A DNA stretch of 64,000 nt from SYFY01 sp031385325 (GTDB lineage: Bacteria > Pseudomonadota > Gammaproteobacteria > Pseudomonadales > Azotimanducaceae), in the NCBI GenBank assembly GCA_031385325.1, contig JANNBJ010000006.1:3065-67064 (forward strand), written 5' to 3'. Position 1 is the first letter of the stretch; every line of letters begins with the position of its first letter. The notes beneath the pieces are model-generated. The model was not told where the DNA came from, made no database searches, and saw nothing but the letters and a program-made list of their open reading frames with translations. The position numbers and the translations under genes were made by a program. Positions 46,029-54,383 of the stretch are shown piece after piece.

Positions 46029-46939
46029 TGCACAGTCTGGTGAACGAGCGACTTGACCAGTATCTGAAATACCTGGAGTTCGAGCGCGCTTATTCACCAC
46101 TGACCCGAGCCGCTTATCGACGCGACCTGATGCGGTTTTCCCGCTATCTTGAGGACCATGAACTCGAGTGGCAGACCGCGACCCACCATCATGTCAGTGA
46201 GCACATCGGGCTGCTGCGACGTCAGGGATTGACGGCCAGATCCATTCAACGGCACCTCTCCAGCATTCGCCGCATGTATCACTTTCTGAAATCACGGCAG
46301 ATCGTGACCGACAATCCGGCAACCGTCGTGGTCAGTCCGAAGCGAAAAACCCGATTGCCGTCAGTGCTCGATACGGATCAGGTGCATCAGTTGTTTTCCC
46401 AGCAGCCGAAAACTGACGGGGAGAAGCGTGATCGGGCGATGATGGAGCTGCTCTACGGCAGCGGTCTGCGGTTGGCAGAACTCGTCAATGCCGACATTGG
46501 CGATCTTGATCTGCGGGAAGGATTCATCATAGTAACCGGCAAAGGCAACAAGACTCGCCAGATCCCGCTGGGCAGCCAGTCAACTGCTGCGCTGTCGACA
46601 TGGCTTGCGACACGCCGTCTGACCACCTCGGAGTCACCTTTGTTTACCGGCCGCAAAAACGCACGCATCAGTCCGCGCACGGTTCAGCGACAACTGAAAG
46701 TCATGGCAAGCCAACAACTGCAGACCGACACTCCTTACCCACACATGCTCAGACACAGCTTCGCAAGTCATGTGCTGGAATCCTCCGGCGACCTGCGCGC
46801 CGTACAGGAAATGTTGGGGCACGCCAATCTCTCTACTACGCAGGTCTACACGCATCTGAACTTTCAGCACCTGGCCGAAGTCTATGACAAGGCACACCCA
46901 CGTGCGCACCAGCGACCTGCAGACAGCGCGGAGGACTGA
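46028..46939 (+). CDS. xerC: Tyrosine recombinase XerC
   Basis: The 303-residue protein has a SAM-like N-terminal core-binding domain and all six catalytic residues: Arg148, Lys172, His239, Arg242, His265 and Tyr274. With XerD it resolves chromosome dimers at dif. Its conserved setting shows it is the housekeeping enzyme, not an integrase. Start GTG shares a base with the DUF484 stop. Confidence 0.94.
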   Translation: MHSLVNERLDQYLKYLEFERAYSPLTRAAYRRDLMRFSRYLEDHELEWQTATHHHVSEHIGLLRRQGLTARSIQRHLSSIRRMYHFLKSRQIVTDNPATVVVSPKRKTRLPSVLDTDQVHQLFSQQPKTDGEKRDRAMMELLYGSGLRLAELVNADIGDLDLREGFIIVTGKGNKTRQIPLGSQSTAALSTWLATRRLTTSESPLFTGRKNARISPRTVQRQLKVMASQQLQTDTPYPHMLRHSFASHVLESSGDLRAVQEMLGHANLSTTQVYTHLNFQHLAEVYDKAHPRAHQRPADSAED

Positions 46940-46941
46940 TT

Positions 46942-47640
46942 GTGCCTTCGTTGATCACCTTTGATCTCGACAATACGCTGTGGGACGTCGACTCAGTCAT
47001 CGTCGCCGCCGAACAATCGATGCGCGCCTGGCTGCGCGAACACGTCCCGAAAGTCGTTGATCTTTATAACTCCACTGGCTTGACCGAAATTCGGGCTCAG
47101 GTGCTGACGAACAACCCCGAGCTCAAGTACAACCTCTCGGCTTTGCGAGTGCTGATCACCCAACGGGCCATCGAGTCTTGCGGATATGACAGCGCCAGCG
47201 CGGAGCGTCTGTCACGCAAGGCATTCGATGTGTTCATGGACGGTCGTCATCGGGTGAACTATTTCGACGATGCGCTGACGACGCTGGCCACGCTCTCCAG
47301 CAGTTATACGCTGGCCGCTCTGTCGAACGGCAACGCGGACATCACGCGTCTCGGACTTGATCGTTTTTTTTCTTTCGCCTACTCGGCGGCTGATGTTGGC
47401 AGAGGAAAGCCTCATCCAGACATGTTTCTGGCAGCGCTTGAGCGAGCAGGCGCAAAACCGGATGGGGCAATACACATTGGTGATCACCTTGATGATGACA
47501 TCGCCGGTGCACAAAGCGTCGGCATGCATACGATCTGGGTTGATCTCTCCCGGAAAGGCCTTCCTGAAGGCGCAATCCGCCCGACGCGGATCGTCAACCT
47601 TTTGAGGGAGTTACCGCAGGCGATTGTTTCCATCGGCTAA
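46942..47640 (+). CDS. HAD family hydrolase, YigB-like
   Basis: The 232 residues have the HAD motifs: ITFDLDNTLWDV (I), LAALSNGN (II), VGRGKPHPDMF (III) and HIGDHLDDDIAGA (IV). It sits directly after xerC, where E. coli has yigB (5-amino-6-(5-phosphoribitylamino)uracil phosphatase), so a flavin-pathway phosphatase is possible but not proven. Confidence 0.85.
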   Translation: MPSLITFDLDNTLWDVDSVIVAAEQSMRAWLREHVPKVVDLYNSTGLTEIRAQVLTNNPELKYNLSALRVLITQRAIESCGYDSASAERLSRKAFDVFMDGRHRVNYFDDALTTLATLSSSYTLAALSNGNADITRLGLDRFFSFAYSAADVGRGKPHPDMFLAALERAGAKPDGAIHIGDHLDDDIAGAQSVGMHTIWVDLSRKGLPEGAIRPTRIVNLLRELPQAIVSIG

Positions 47641-47647
47641 GAGTCTG

Positions 47648-47684
47648 CAACCGAACGGTTGGTTCCAGCCTTCGACCCTCGAAG
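47648..47684. terminator. Small hairpins between convergent HAD and thrC genes
   Basis: CAAC(CGAACG)GTTG and CTTCGA(CCC)TCGAAG (47670-47684) lie in the 62-base convergent gap. No T-run follows on either strand, so the termination role is uncertain. Confidence 0.3.
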
Positions 47685-47702
47685 AAAACCACGTATTCGC
47701 TA

Positions 47703-49061
47703 TCAATGGCCTCGCTCTCGCACGACCGTTTTCACGGCCTCTATATCTGCAGGCAGGATCGTACGCCGGGGCGGGCGACCTCGTAGTGCCTCCAGAGCTG
47801 GATGAAGCGCACTGCCTGGCTTCAGGACTGCGTCAACCACTTCCGGAAACTTCGCCGGATGCGCAGTGCCGATGCAGACCATCGGTCTGAGCTCCTTGAA
47901 TCGCGACGCGGCTGACAATCCTACAGCGGTATGCGGATCAGCTATGTAGCCGGTTTTAACAAACGTGTCGCGAATGGCTGCTTCCGTATCCTTGTTGCTG
48001 ACTGCCGTCGAAACAAAGAGGGTATCATCCGGCGGGGCACCAAGACTTGCATGGCCGTCGGACTGAAACTGTTGAATGAACGCGCTGACACGGGCCGTGT
48101 CCTCGCCAAAGAGATAAAACAGATAGCGTTCGAAATTGCTGGCCACCTGTATATCCATGGCCGGCGAATGCGTAATTCGAACGTCACCTCGGGCGTACTC
48201 GCCGGTGGCAAAGAAGCGCGCCAGGATGTCGTTTTCATTGGTCGCAAGCACCAGCTTGTGGATCGGAAAGCCCATCCTGCTGGCAAGGTAACCGGCAAAC
48301 ACATTCCCGAAATTACCGGTGGGCACGGCGAACGTCGGTGCCTCTTCAAATCGAAGACTCGCATACCCGTAGTACACAACCTGCGCAAGAACGCGTGCCC
48401 AATTCACCGAGTTGACCGCCCCTAACGAATGCGCGTGTTTGAACTCCAGGTCGCTGAATATGGTTTTGACGATGGACTGACAATCATCGAAGCTGCCTTC
48501 GATAGCCAGACAATGTACGTTGGCATCGGGCACGCTCGTCATCTGCAGTTCCTGCAGCGGACTCACGCGGCCCAATGGGTAGAGTATGAAAATATCAACG
48601 TTTGGCCGGCCCTGAACGCCAGCGATTGCGGCACTGCCGGTATCTCCGGAAGTCGCACCAAGAATGTTGAGGTGACCACCGCGCGCGGCAAGCACATGAG
48701 CGAACAGGCCGCCGAGCAACTGCAACGCGACGTCCTTGAACGCTAGCGTCGGACCATGAAAAAGCTCCAGCACCGTGACCTCGCCAACCGGCGCAAAGCG
48801 CACCACGTCTGGCTCGGCAAAACTGGAGTACGCATCGTCAACGAGGCGAGCCAGTACTGCTGGTTCGATATCGTCAATAAACAAGGCCAGCAATTGCTTG
48901 GCAAATGCGTTGTACGTCAGGCCTCGCCATGCCGCGAGCATCGGTCTGACATCGGGCAAGGCCTCGGGGATCAGTAAGCCGCCATCATCAGCCAGGCCCA
49001 TCATGACCGCATCCTGGAAGCTCACTCCGTGGACCCCACCACGGGTGCTCATATACTTCAT
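47703..49061 (-). CDS. thrC: Threonine synthase
   Basis: The 452-residue fold-type II PLP enzyme begins MKYMSTRG and has the Schiff-base lysine in HGPTLAFKD and the SGDTGSAA phosphate loop. It converts O-phosphohomoserine to threonine. ATG 49061 gives the family start; the frame to 49091 is unneeded. thrA and thrB are not in the window. Confidence 0.95.
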   Translation of the reverse strand: MKYMSTRGGVHGVSFQDAVMMGLADDGGLLIPEALPDVRPMLAAWRGLTYNAFAKQLLALFIDDIEPAVLARLVDDAYSSFAEPDVVRFAPVGEVTVLELFHGPTLAFKDVALQLLGGLFAHVLAARGGHLNILGATSGDTGSAAIAGVQGRPNVDIFILYPLGRVSPLQELQMTSVPDANVHCLAIEGSFDDCQSIVKTIFSDLEFKHAHSLGAVNSVNWARVLAQVVYYGYASLRFEEAPTFAVPTGNFGNVFAGYLASRMGFPIHKLVLATNENDILARFFATGEYARGDVRITHSPAMDIQVASNFERYLFYLFGEDTARVSAFIQQFQSDGHASLGAPPDDTLFVSTAVSNKDTEAAIRDTFVKTGYIADPHTAVGLSAASRFKELRPMVCIGTAHPAKFPEVVDAVLKPGSALHPALEALRGRPPRRTILPADIEAVKTVVRERGH

Positions 49062-49127
49062 CAACCGGTACCTGTTGCAGAAGCCGGGCATCTTACCCGC
49101 ATTCTGGATGCCGCAGAGACAGACCGA

Positions 49128-49334
49128 TCAGATGGAGCCACGCCCGTAATTGCTCTCAGGCTTGCGCGGGGGATCGGCCCGGAAGTTTTTGGGAACTTCC
49201 GCAATCTTGCCACCCTGTCGCAGGAAGGCTTCGACGTCATTGGCAATGTTCTTCCGCACGCCGGCCTTTACTTTAGCCGAGTGGGACGTGCCTTCAACGG
49301 AAAGCGCGGTATCGATATCAGTTGTCGTACTCAT
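49128..49334 (-). CDS. Small protein resembling the C-terminus of SutA
   Basis: The 68-residue protein has an acidic-to-polar N-terminus and a C-terminal half (VEAFLRQGGKIAEVP, then ADPPRKPESNYG) that strongly recalls the end of Pseudomonas SutA, a small RNA-polymerase-binding activator of slow-growth transcription. The long acidic N-terminus of SutA is missing here. It lies downstream of glnK on the same strand. This is a recollection-based match and needs alignment. Confidence 0.6.
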   Translation of the reverse strand: MSTTTDIDTALSVEGTSHSAKVKAGVRKNIANDVEAFLRQGGKIAEVPKNFRADPPRKPESNYGRGSI

Positions 49335-49407
49335 TCTGTTCCTGTCTCCACAACATCTAATTGACGCCGGTAGTTATAGAACAGGACTCGAATTGTGCAA
49401 GTCCGCG

Positions 49408-49746
49408 TCAAACTGCCGCCGGTCCGGTTTCACCGGTACGAATACGAACAACCTCTTCCAGATTCACCACGAAGATCTTTCCATCACCGACTTTGCCGGT
49501 GCTGGCCGATTTCGTGATCGTCTCAAGTACCTGATCGAGCATGCTGTCATCAATGGCCACTTCAATCTTCACTTTCGGTAGAAAATCGACCACATACTCC
49601 GCACCTCGATACAGTTCGGTGTGACCTTTCTGCCGACCAAAGCCTTTCACCTCGGTAACTGTCATGCCTTGCACGCCAATATCCGATAACGCTTCGCGTA
49701 CGTCATCGAGCTTGAACGGCTTGACGATGGCTGTAATCAGTTTCAT
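49408..49746 (-). CDS. glnK: Nitrogen regulatory protein P-II (GlnK type)
   Basis: The 112-residue protein has the T-loop KGFGRQKGHTELYRGAEY with uridylylated Tyr51, and the C-loop TGKVGDGKIFV. Residues VVDFLPKVKIEVAIDD match Pseudomonas-type GlnK better than GlnB. It signals nitrogen and energy status. No amtB lies beside it. AAGGAG precedes the ATG. Confidence 0.9.
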   Translation of the reverse strand: MKLITAIVKPFKLDDVREALSDIGVQGMTVTEVKGFGRQKGHTELYRGAEYVVDFLPKVKIEVAIDDSMLDQVLETITKSASTGKVGDGKIFVVNLEEVVRIRTGETGPAAV

Positions 49747-49928
49747 CTCATACTCCTTCAGTTATGACCCATTAGGTCGATGGGTTCCCTGCAGGAACCG
49801 TCCAGTTTGAGCCAGCGGAGCCGCCAAGCCTACATTTAACGGAGAGTTATCGCCAAAGGCGCCAAATCAGGCGTCACTCAAAAGCGCCCGAGATCGTCCC
49901 ATTCTGCCCGGACGGGACAGGAACTCAC

Positions 49929-49946
49929 AGCCCTGAGGGCTTTTTG
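49929..49946 (+). terminator. Short intrinsic terminator-like hairpin before ubiK
   Basis: AGCCC(TGA)GGGCT is followed by four more T. It points along the plus strand, where no protein gene lies upstream for more than 2 kb, so it would end a short transcript starting in the glnK-ubiK gap or attenuate ubiK. Confidence 0.45.
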
Positions 49947-50010
49947 TCGCTTGGTCCAGCCGGAGGATGCACATACCATGGCCGCCTATTGTTGATGCTC
50001 GGAGCGCTCA

Positions 50011-50265
50011 ATGGAAGCCAAACATCCTGCCGATGCCCTGTTGCAGGTCGCGCGTACCGCATTTGGCACTCTGACGAGCTCCCTCGACGAGCATGTGCTG
50101 TCTCCTGCGGGGGACCGTGCGGACGCATTCCTCCACCGTCTGCAGCTTGTTCCGAAGGCGGAGTTCGATCGATTGAAGGCAGAACTGGACACCATGCAGC
50201 AGAAGGTTACCCGTCTCGAAGAACTTCTGTCAGCGCTGATCGAAAACAAACAAACCGATCGGTGA
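50011..50265 (+). CDS. ubiK: Ubiquinone biosynthesis accessory factor UbiK (YqiC, BMFP domain)
   Basis: The 84-residue protein is an amphipathic helix followed by a trimeric coiled coil (LVPKAEFDRLKAELDTMQQK and beyond). UbiK binds UbiJ and aids ubiquinone hydroxylation steps. CGGAGCG precedes the ATG. It lies ten bases before comM, a conserved pair. Confidence 0.88.
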   Translation: MEAKHPADALLQVARTAFGTLTSSLDEHVLSPAGDRADAFLHRLQLVPKAEFDRLKAELDTMQQKVTRLEELLSALIENKQTDR

Positions 50266-50275
50266 AACTCGTACC

Positions 50276-51775
50276 GTGCGGCTGCAGAGTATTCTCACTC
50301 GGGCGCAACTCGGCCTCGACGCCCCGCTGATTACGGTCGAAACCCATCTCCAGCCGGGCGTTCCCGGTTTTACACTGGTCGGTTTGCCGGAATCTGCGCT
50401 TCGCGAATCGAGAATTCGCGTCAAAAGTGCGATTCAAAACAGTGGATTGCCCTACCCGGAGCAACGAATCGTCGTGAATCTTGCGCCCGCGGATCTTGCG
50501 AAAGAAGGGACACGTTATGATCTGGCAATCGCGCTGGGCATCCTGGCGGCCAACGGCACGATTCGCGAGGCCGCGCTCAAGGGTTTTGAGTTCATCGGAG
50601 AACTTGGTCTCTACGGCGAGATCCGAGGAGTGCGAGGTGCGCTCTGCGCCGCTTTGGCGGCTCGTGATTGCGGCAGGAAACTGGTGGTTCCAGCCGCCAA
50701 TCTCAACGAATTCCACAACGCAGCGTTCGAGGTAGTCGGGGTCAATTCACTGCGCGATGTACTGGCCATGCTGCAGGGTCAACCCATCAACTCAGTCTCA
50801 ACGCCGGTCGCTGAACCACCGAGGATCCAAGCCCCCGAGATCTACCCACAGATCATTGGTCAACAAGGTGCCAAACGAGCGCTGCTGGTCGCGGCGTCTG
50901 GCGCGCATCACCTGCTCATGATCGGCCCGCCGGGAGCCGGCAAGAGCATGCTCGCTCAAGCCTTGCCTGAATTGCTGCCGGATCTGGTAGACGAACGAGC
51001 TGTTGAAGTAGCTGCGATACACTCAGCCGCCGGGGTAACCGCACCGGCCGTTCGACGCCCGCCGGTGCGCGCGCCTCATCACACCGCAACTTCAGCCGCG
51101 ATGGTTGGAGGTGGTCCGCAGGCTCGACCAGGGGAGATCTCCCTAAGCCATCATGGTGTCCTGTTTCTGGACGAGTTGCCGCACTTCTCACCCAGCGTTC
51201 TCGAACACCTGCGCGAGCCACTGCAATCCGGAGAAATCCACCTGTCGAGAGCTCGCTTCCATCTTCGCTACCCCGCGGTGTTCCAGCTGATTGCCGCCAT
51301 GAATCCATGCCCAGCCGGCCGGACCTGTAGACGGGAAACTTGTCGATGCAGCAGTCAGGAGCGGCTGCGTTATCAACGCAGGATTTCCGGTCCACTGCTT
51401 GATCGTATCGACCTGCATCTGAGGGTGAGTGAGTTATCAGCCCAAGCGCTGGCTAACACTGGAAACACCAAGGAGCTCGCCCCGAAACAATGGGTTGCTG
51501 AATCAAGAAAAATACAGCTGAGCAGACAAGGTTGTCTGAACGGATCGCTCGACCCCGGTGCCACTCGCGTACACGCGAAACTCGCACCAGCTGCCGCAGG
51601 TCTGTTACATGCAGCAGTCGAGCGCCAACACCTTTCAGCGCGGAGTTACGACAAGATGCTGCGCGTAGCGCGAACGATCGCGGACCTGCGCGCAGCAGAG
51701 ATCATCGAGGCAGTGGACATCGCGGAAGCGCTGTCCTATCGGTCCTTGAATTGGGATCAGGGCGTTACCGGATAA
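50276..51775 (+). CDS. comM: YifB/ComM family Mg-chelatase-like AAA+ ATPase
   Basis: The 499 residues have an N-terminal ChlI-like domain (VGLPESALRESRIRVKSA), an AAA+ core with Walker A IGPPGAGKSMLA and Walker B GVLFLDELP, a Cys-rich insert (CPAGRTCRRETCRC) and a C-terminal lid. ComM is a branch-migration helicase that aids natural transformation. Start is GTG. Confidence 0.93.
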   Translation: MRLQSILTRAQLGLDAPLITVETHLQPGVPGFTLVGLPESALRESRIRVKSAIQNSGLPYPEQRIVVNLAPADLAKEGTRYDLAIALGILAANGTIREAALKGFEFIGELGLYGEIRGVRGALCAALAARDCGRKLVVPAANLNEFHNAAFEVVGVNSLRDVLAMLQGQPINSVSTPVAEPPRIQAPEIYPQIIGQQGAKRALLVAASGAHHLLMIGPPGAGKSMLAQALPELLPDLVDERAVEVAAIHSAAGVTAPAVRRPPVRAPHHTATSAAMVGGGPQARPGEISLSHHGVLFLDELPHFSPSVLEHLREPLQSGEIHLSRARFHLRYPAVFQLIAAMNPCPAGRTCRRETCRCSSQERLRYQRRISGPLLDRIDLHLRVSELSAQALANTGNTKELAPKQWVAESRKIQLSRQGCLNGSLDPGATRVHAKLAPAAAGLLHAAVERQHLSARSYDKMLRVARTIADLRAAEIIEAVDIAEALSYRSLNWDQGVTG

Positions 51776-51802
51776 GAACAACCGTAAGCCCCGACTTCCC
51801 AA

Positions 51803-51823
51803 AGCGCCCGGCTTCCGGGCGCT
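51803..51823. terminator. Strong hairpin between convergent comM and cytochrome c5 genes
   Basis: AGCGCCCGG(CTT)CCGGGCGCT is a perfect 9-bp stem with a three-base loop. On the minus strand it is followed by TTT. It sits 27 bases after comM and 12 bases after the cytochrome gene end and may act in both directions. Confidence 0.6.
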
Positions 51824-51835
51824 GCATCACACCCA

Positions 51836-52276
51836 CTAGCCTGCGCTGCCATCCAGCATGTACTGGATACCCGCCTTCAGATCATCATCGGAGCAGTTCA
51901 TGCAGGTGCCCTTGGCCGGCATCGCATTAAGACCATTGATCGAACTCTTGAGTAGTTCATCCATGCCTTTTGCTGCGCGCGGGCCCCATTGGTCAGCCTT
52001 GCCGAAGGTGGGGGCACCACTGACACCCGTCGCATGGCAGGCAAAACAGAACTGGCTGTACACCTGATCGCCGGTCATGGGTCCCGTTGCGACGGCAGCT
52101 GCCGCCGTACCACAGTCATCACCTTTGCGGCATACCGAACCTTCAGGTTGCAGCCTGGCACGAATTTCGTCCTGCGTTCCCGGCGGCACAGCAGACGCGA
52201 GCGGCGCAACCAGCAATGCGCCGAACAGTAGTGCCATAAGGTAAATGCCGGATTTCAGATGAGCCGGTTGAGTCAC
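51836..52276 (-). CDS. Cytochrome c5
   Basis: The 146-residue precursor starts at GTG 52276 (AAGGAGA upstream), with a signal peptide to about residue 29. It has one haem site CFACH (77-81), the axial Met in MPAKG and the c5 disulfide motif CMNCSDDDLK. It carries electrons in the periplasm. An extra Cys pair (CRKGDDC) lies before the haem site. Confidence 0.88.
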   Translation of the reverse strand: MTQPAHLKSGIYLMALLFGALLVAPLASAVPPGTQDEIRARLQPEGSVCRKGDDCGTAAAAVATGPMTGDQVYSQFCFACHATGVSGAPTFGKADQWGPRAAKGMDELLKSSINGLNAMPAKGTCMNCSDDDLKAGIQYMLDGSAG

Positions 52277-52450
52277 CGTCTTTCTCTCCTTCAGATCAAT
52301 TGAGCGCTTCAGAAGCGCGAGGATTATACCCGCCGAACAAACCCATGACAGCGCAGTTTCCAACCCTTTGGCTGTTCCTCGCACCGGTGGATGTGAACCC
52401 TTTGCGTGTTCAGGCGCGGCCGGGATAACGATGAAGGCCCTCTGCGGCAA

Positions 52451-54379
52451 TCACTCCTGCGGCTCGAGCGCGATCAGCTCGGCACCTTCCTCTACCCGGC
52501 CCCCCTCGGTGCAATGCACCGCCGACACTCTTCCATCCCTTGGCGACCGGATCGAGTGTTCCATCTTCATCGCTTCGATGATGGCCAGAAGATCGCCTTC
52601 CCGAACCTGGTCACCGGCCTTCACCTTGAGTTGCAGAACCTGGCCAGGCAGCGGCGCAACAATTCCGCCAGTTCGCACCCCGGTCAAAACAAAGCGATCG
52701 ATGTCCTTTGCCAGATCACGCACGATCAAGGTCGTGCCATCGATCATCACATGCACCACCTTTCCATCCCGCAGCACCGTCGCTTGTACGCAGCGCGCCT
52801 GATGTTTGAACTCCATACGGACGGTGTTCTTATCCAACTCAACGACGCTTTGCACGATCTGGCTTGCTTCGCCGCGGCCAGGCAGTCGCACTGACGTCCG
52901 ACTTTCCCCAATCGACAGATCGCACTCAACTCCACGCTCAAGGTTGGGAGCAAAACCATCAGTCGCATTCCATGGTCCGCCATGCCCCGTGTGATGATTT
53001 GTTGCAATCGCTGCAGCCAACAGAAACGGCTGATCATCCATCGCGATGAGCGATTCATGATGGGCGTCCGCAAAGCCGGTGGTGTACTCGCCGTTGACAA
53101 AGTCTGACTCTGCCAACGCTTTGACGAGATAGCCGGTGTTGTGCTGAACCCCGCAGATTTCGGTGGAGGTGAGCGCAGCGCGCAATCGCCCGATCGCCTC
53201 AGCTCGCGAACTACCGTGAGCGATGACCTTGGCGATCATTGGATCATAGTGAATACTCACCGAATCACCGCCGCGAACGCCACTATCCACGCGTACATCT
53301 GCGGGAAAAGACACACGCAACAACTTGCCCGTCGAGGGCAGGAACCGGCGGGATGGGTTCTCAGCGTAAACCCGAGCTTCAACGGCGTGGCCGGTGATTT
53401 TCAGATCCGCCTGGGTGAACGGCAGCTGTTCACCGGCGGCAATTCTCAGTTGCCACTCAACCAGATCGAGCCCGGTGATCGCTTCTGTCACCGGGTGTTC
53501 AACCTGGAGCCGCGTGTTCATTTCCATGAAAAAGAACTCGCCGTTTTCGGCAATGAACTCGATGGTGCCAGCACCGACATAATTGACGCTCTTTGCTGCG
53601 GCGACCGCCGCGGCGCCAAGTCGCGCCCGCAACGACGCATCAACTGACGGTGCGGGTGCCTCTTCGATGACTTTCTGATGTCGACGCTGCACCGAACAAT
53701 CACGTTCAAACAAATGCAGCGTATTACCGTTCTGATCCGCGAGGATCTGAACCTCAATGTGTTTGGGTGCGGTGAGATATCGCTCGAGCAGAACGCGGTC
53801 ATCATTGAAGGCGTTTTTCGCTTCACGTCGGGCACCAGCCAGCGCCTCGGAGAACACCGAGGCACTTCTGACGACACGCATGCCCTTTCCACCACCCCCG
53901 GCCGATGCTTTGATCAACAGTGGAAAACCAACACGCTGTGCTTGTTCGATAAGCACTGTTTCACTTTGATCATCGCCGTTATAACCCGGCACCACCGGCG
54001 TACCCGCCGCAGAAACGCATCGTTTGGCCTCAATCTTGGAACCCATGATGCGTATCGACGCAGCATCCGGGCCGACCCACACAGCGCCCGCTTCGACGAC
54101 GGCCGCGGCGAAGGCAGCATTCTCAGACAAGAATCCGTACCCCGGATGCACGGCGTCAGCGCCTGAGGACTTGATCGCTTCAACGAGCGCTGGAATATTC
54201 AGATAGCTTTGCAAGGCTTGGGCGGGACCGACGCAGTACGCCTCATCGGCCTGTCTGACATGCATCGAATTCGCATCAGCCTCCGAGTACACCGCAATCG
54301 TACGGATGCCGAGCAGCTTGGCAGTGCGCATGATGCGGCAGGCAATTTCTCCCCGATTGGCAACCAGCAGACGCCGCAT
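52451..54379 (-). CDS. Acyl-CoA carboxylase, biotin carboxylase plus biotin carrier subunit
   Basis: The 642 residues comprise biotin carboxylase (RRLLVANRGEIACRI start, ATP-grasp GGGGKGM loop, MNTRLQVEHPVTE) and a C-terminal biotinyl domain with EAMKM. This is the alpha chain of an MCC- or PCC-type carboxylase and pairs with the next gene upstream, four bases away. 3-Methylcrotonyl-CoA is the likeliest substrate. The frame before ATG 54379 is not conserved. Confidence 0.9.
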   Translation of the reverse strand: MRRLLVANRGEIACRIMRTAKLLGIRTIAVYSEADANSMHVRQADEAYCVGPAQALQSYLNIPALVEAIKSSGADAVHPGYGFLSENAAFAAAVVEAGAVWVGPDAASIRIMGSKIEAKRCVSAAGTPVVPGYNGDDQSETVLIEQAQRVGFPLLIKASAGGGGKGMRVVRSASVFSEALAGARREAKNAFNDDRVLLERYLTAPKHIEVQILADQNGNTLHLFERDCSVQRRHQKVIEEAPAPSVDASLRARLGAAAVAAAKSVNYVGAGTIEFIAENGEFFFMEMNTRLQVEHPVTEAITGLDLVEWQLRIAAGEQLPFTQADLKITGHAVEARVYAENPSRRFLPSTGKLLRVSFPADVRVDSGVRGGDSVSIHYDPMIAKVIAHGSSRAEAIGRLRAALTSTEICGVQHNTGYLVKALAESDFVNGEYTTGFADAHHESLIAMDDQPFLLAAAIATNHHTGHGGPWNATDGFAPNLERGVECDLSIGESRTSVRLPGRGEASQIVQSVVELDKNTVRMEFKHQARCVQATVLRDGKVVHVMIDGTTLIVRDLAKDIDRFVLTGVRTGGIVAPLPGQVLQLKVKAGDQVREGDLLAIIEAMKMEHSIRSPRDGRVSAVHCTEGGRVEEGAELIALEPQE

Positions 54380-54383
54380 CTCA

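Noticed and set aside
46028..46939. Tyrosine recombinase as a sign of an integrated element
   Set aside because: The dapF-DUF484-xerC-HAD order identifies it as housekeeping XerC; no attachment repeats or phage genes are near.
49845..49880. Glycine-riboswitch-like words (GGAGAG, CGCCAAAGGCGCCAA, CAGGCG) before ubiK
   Set aside because: The matching CTCTC strand and the AAAGGAC core are absent and the downstream genes have no glycine link.
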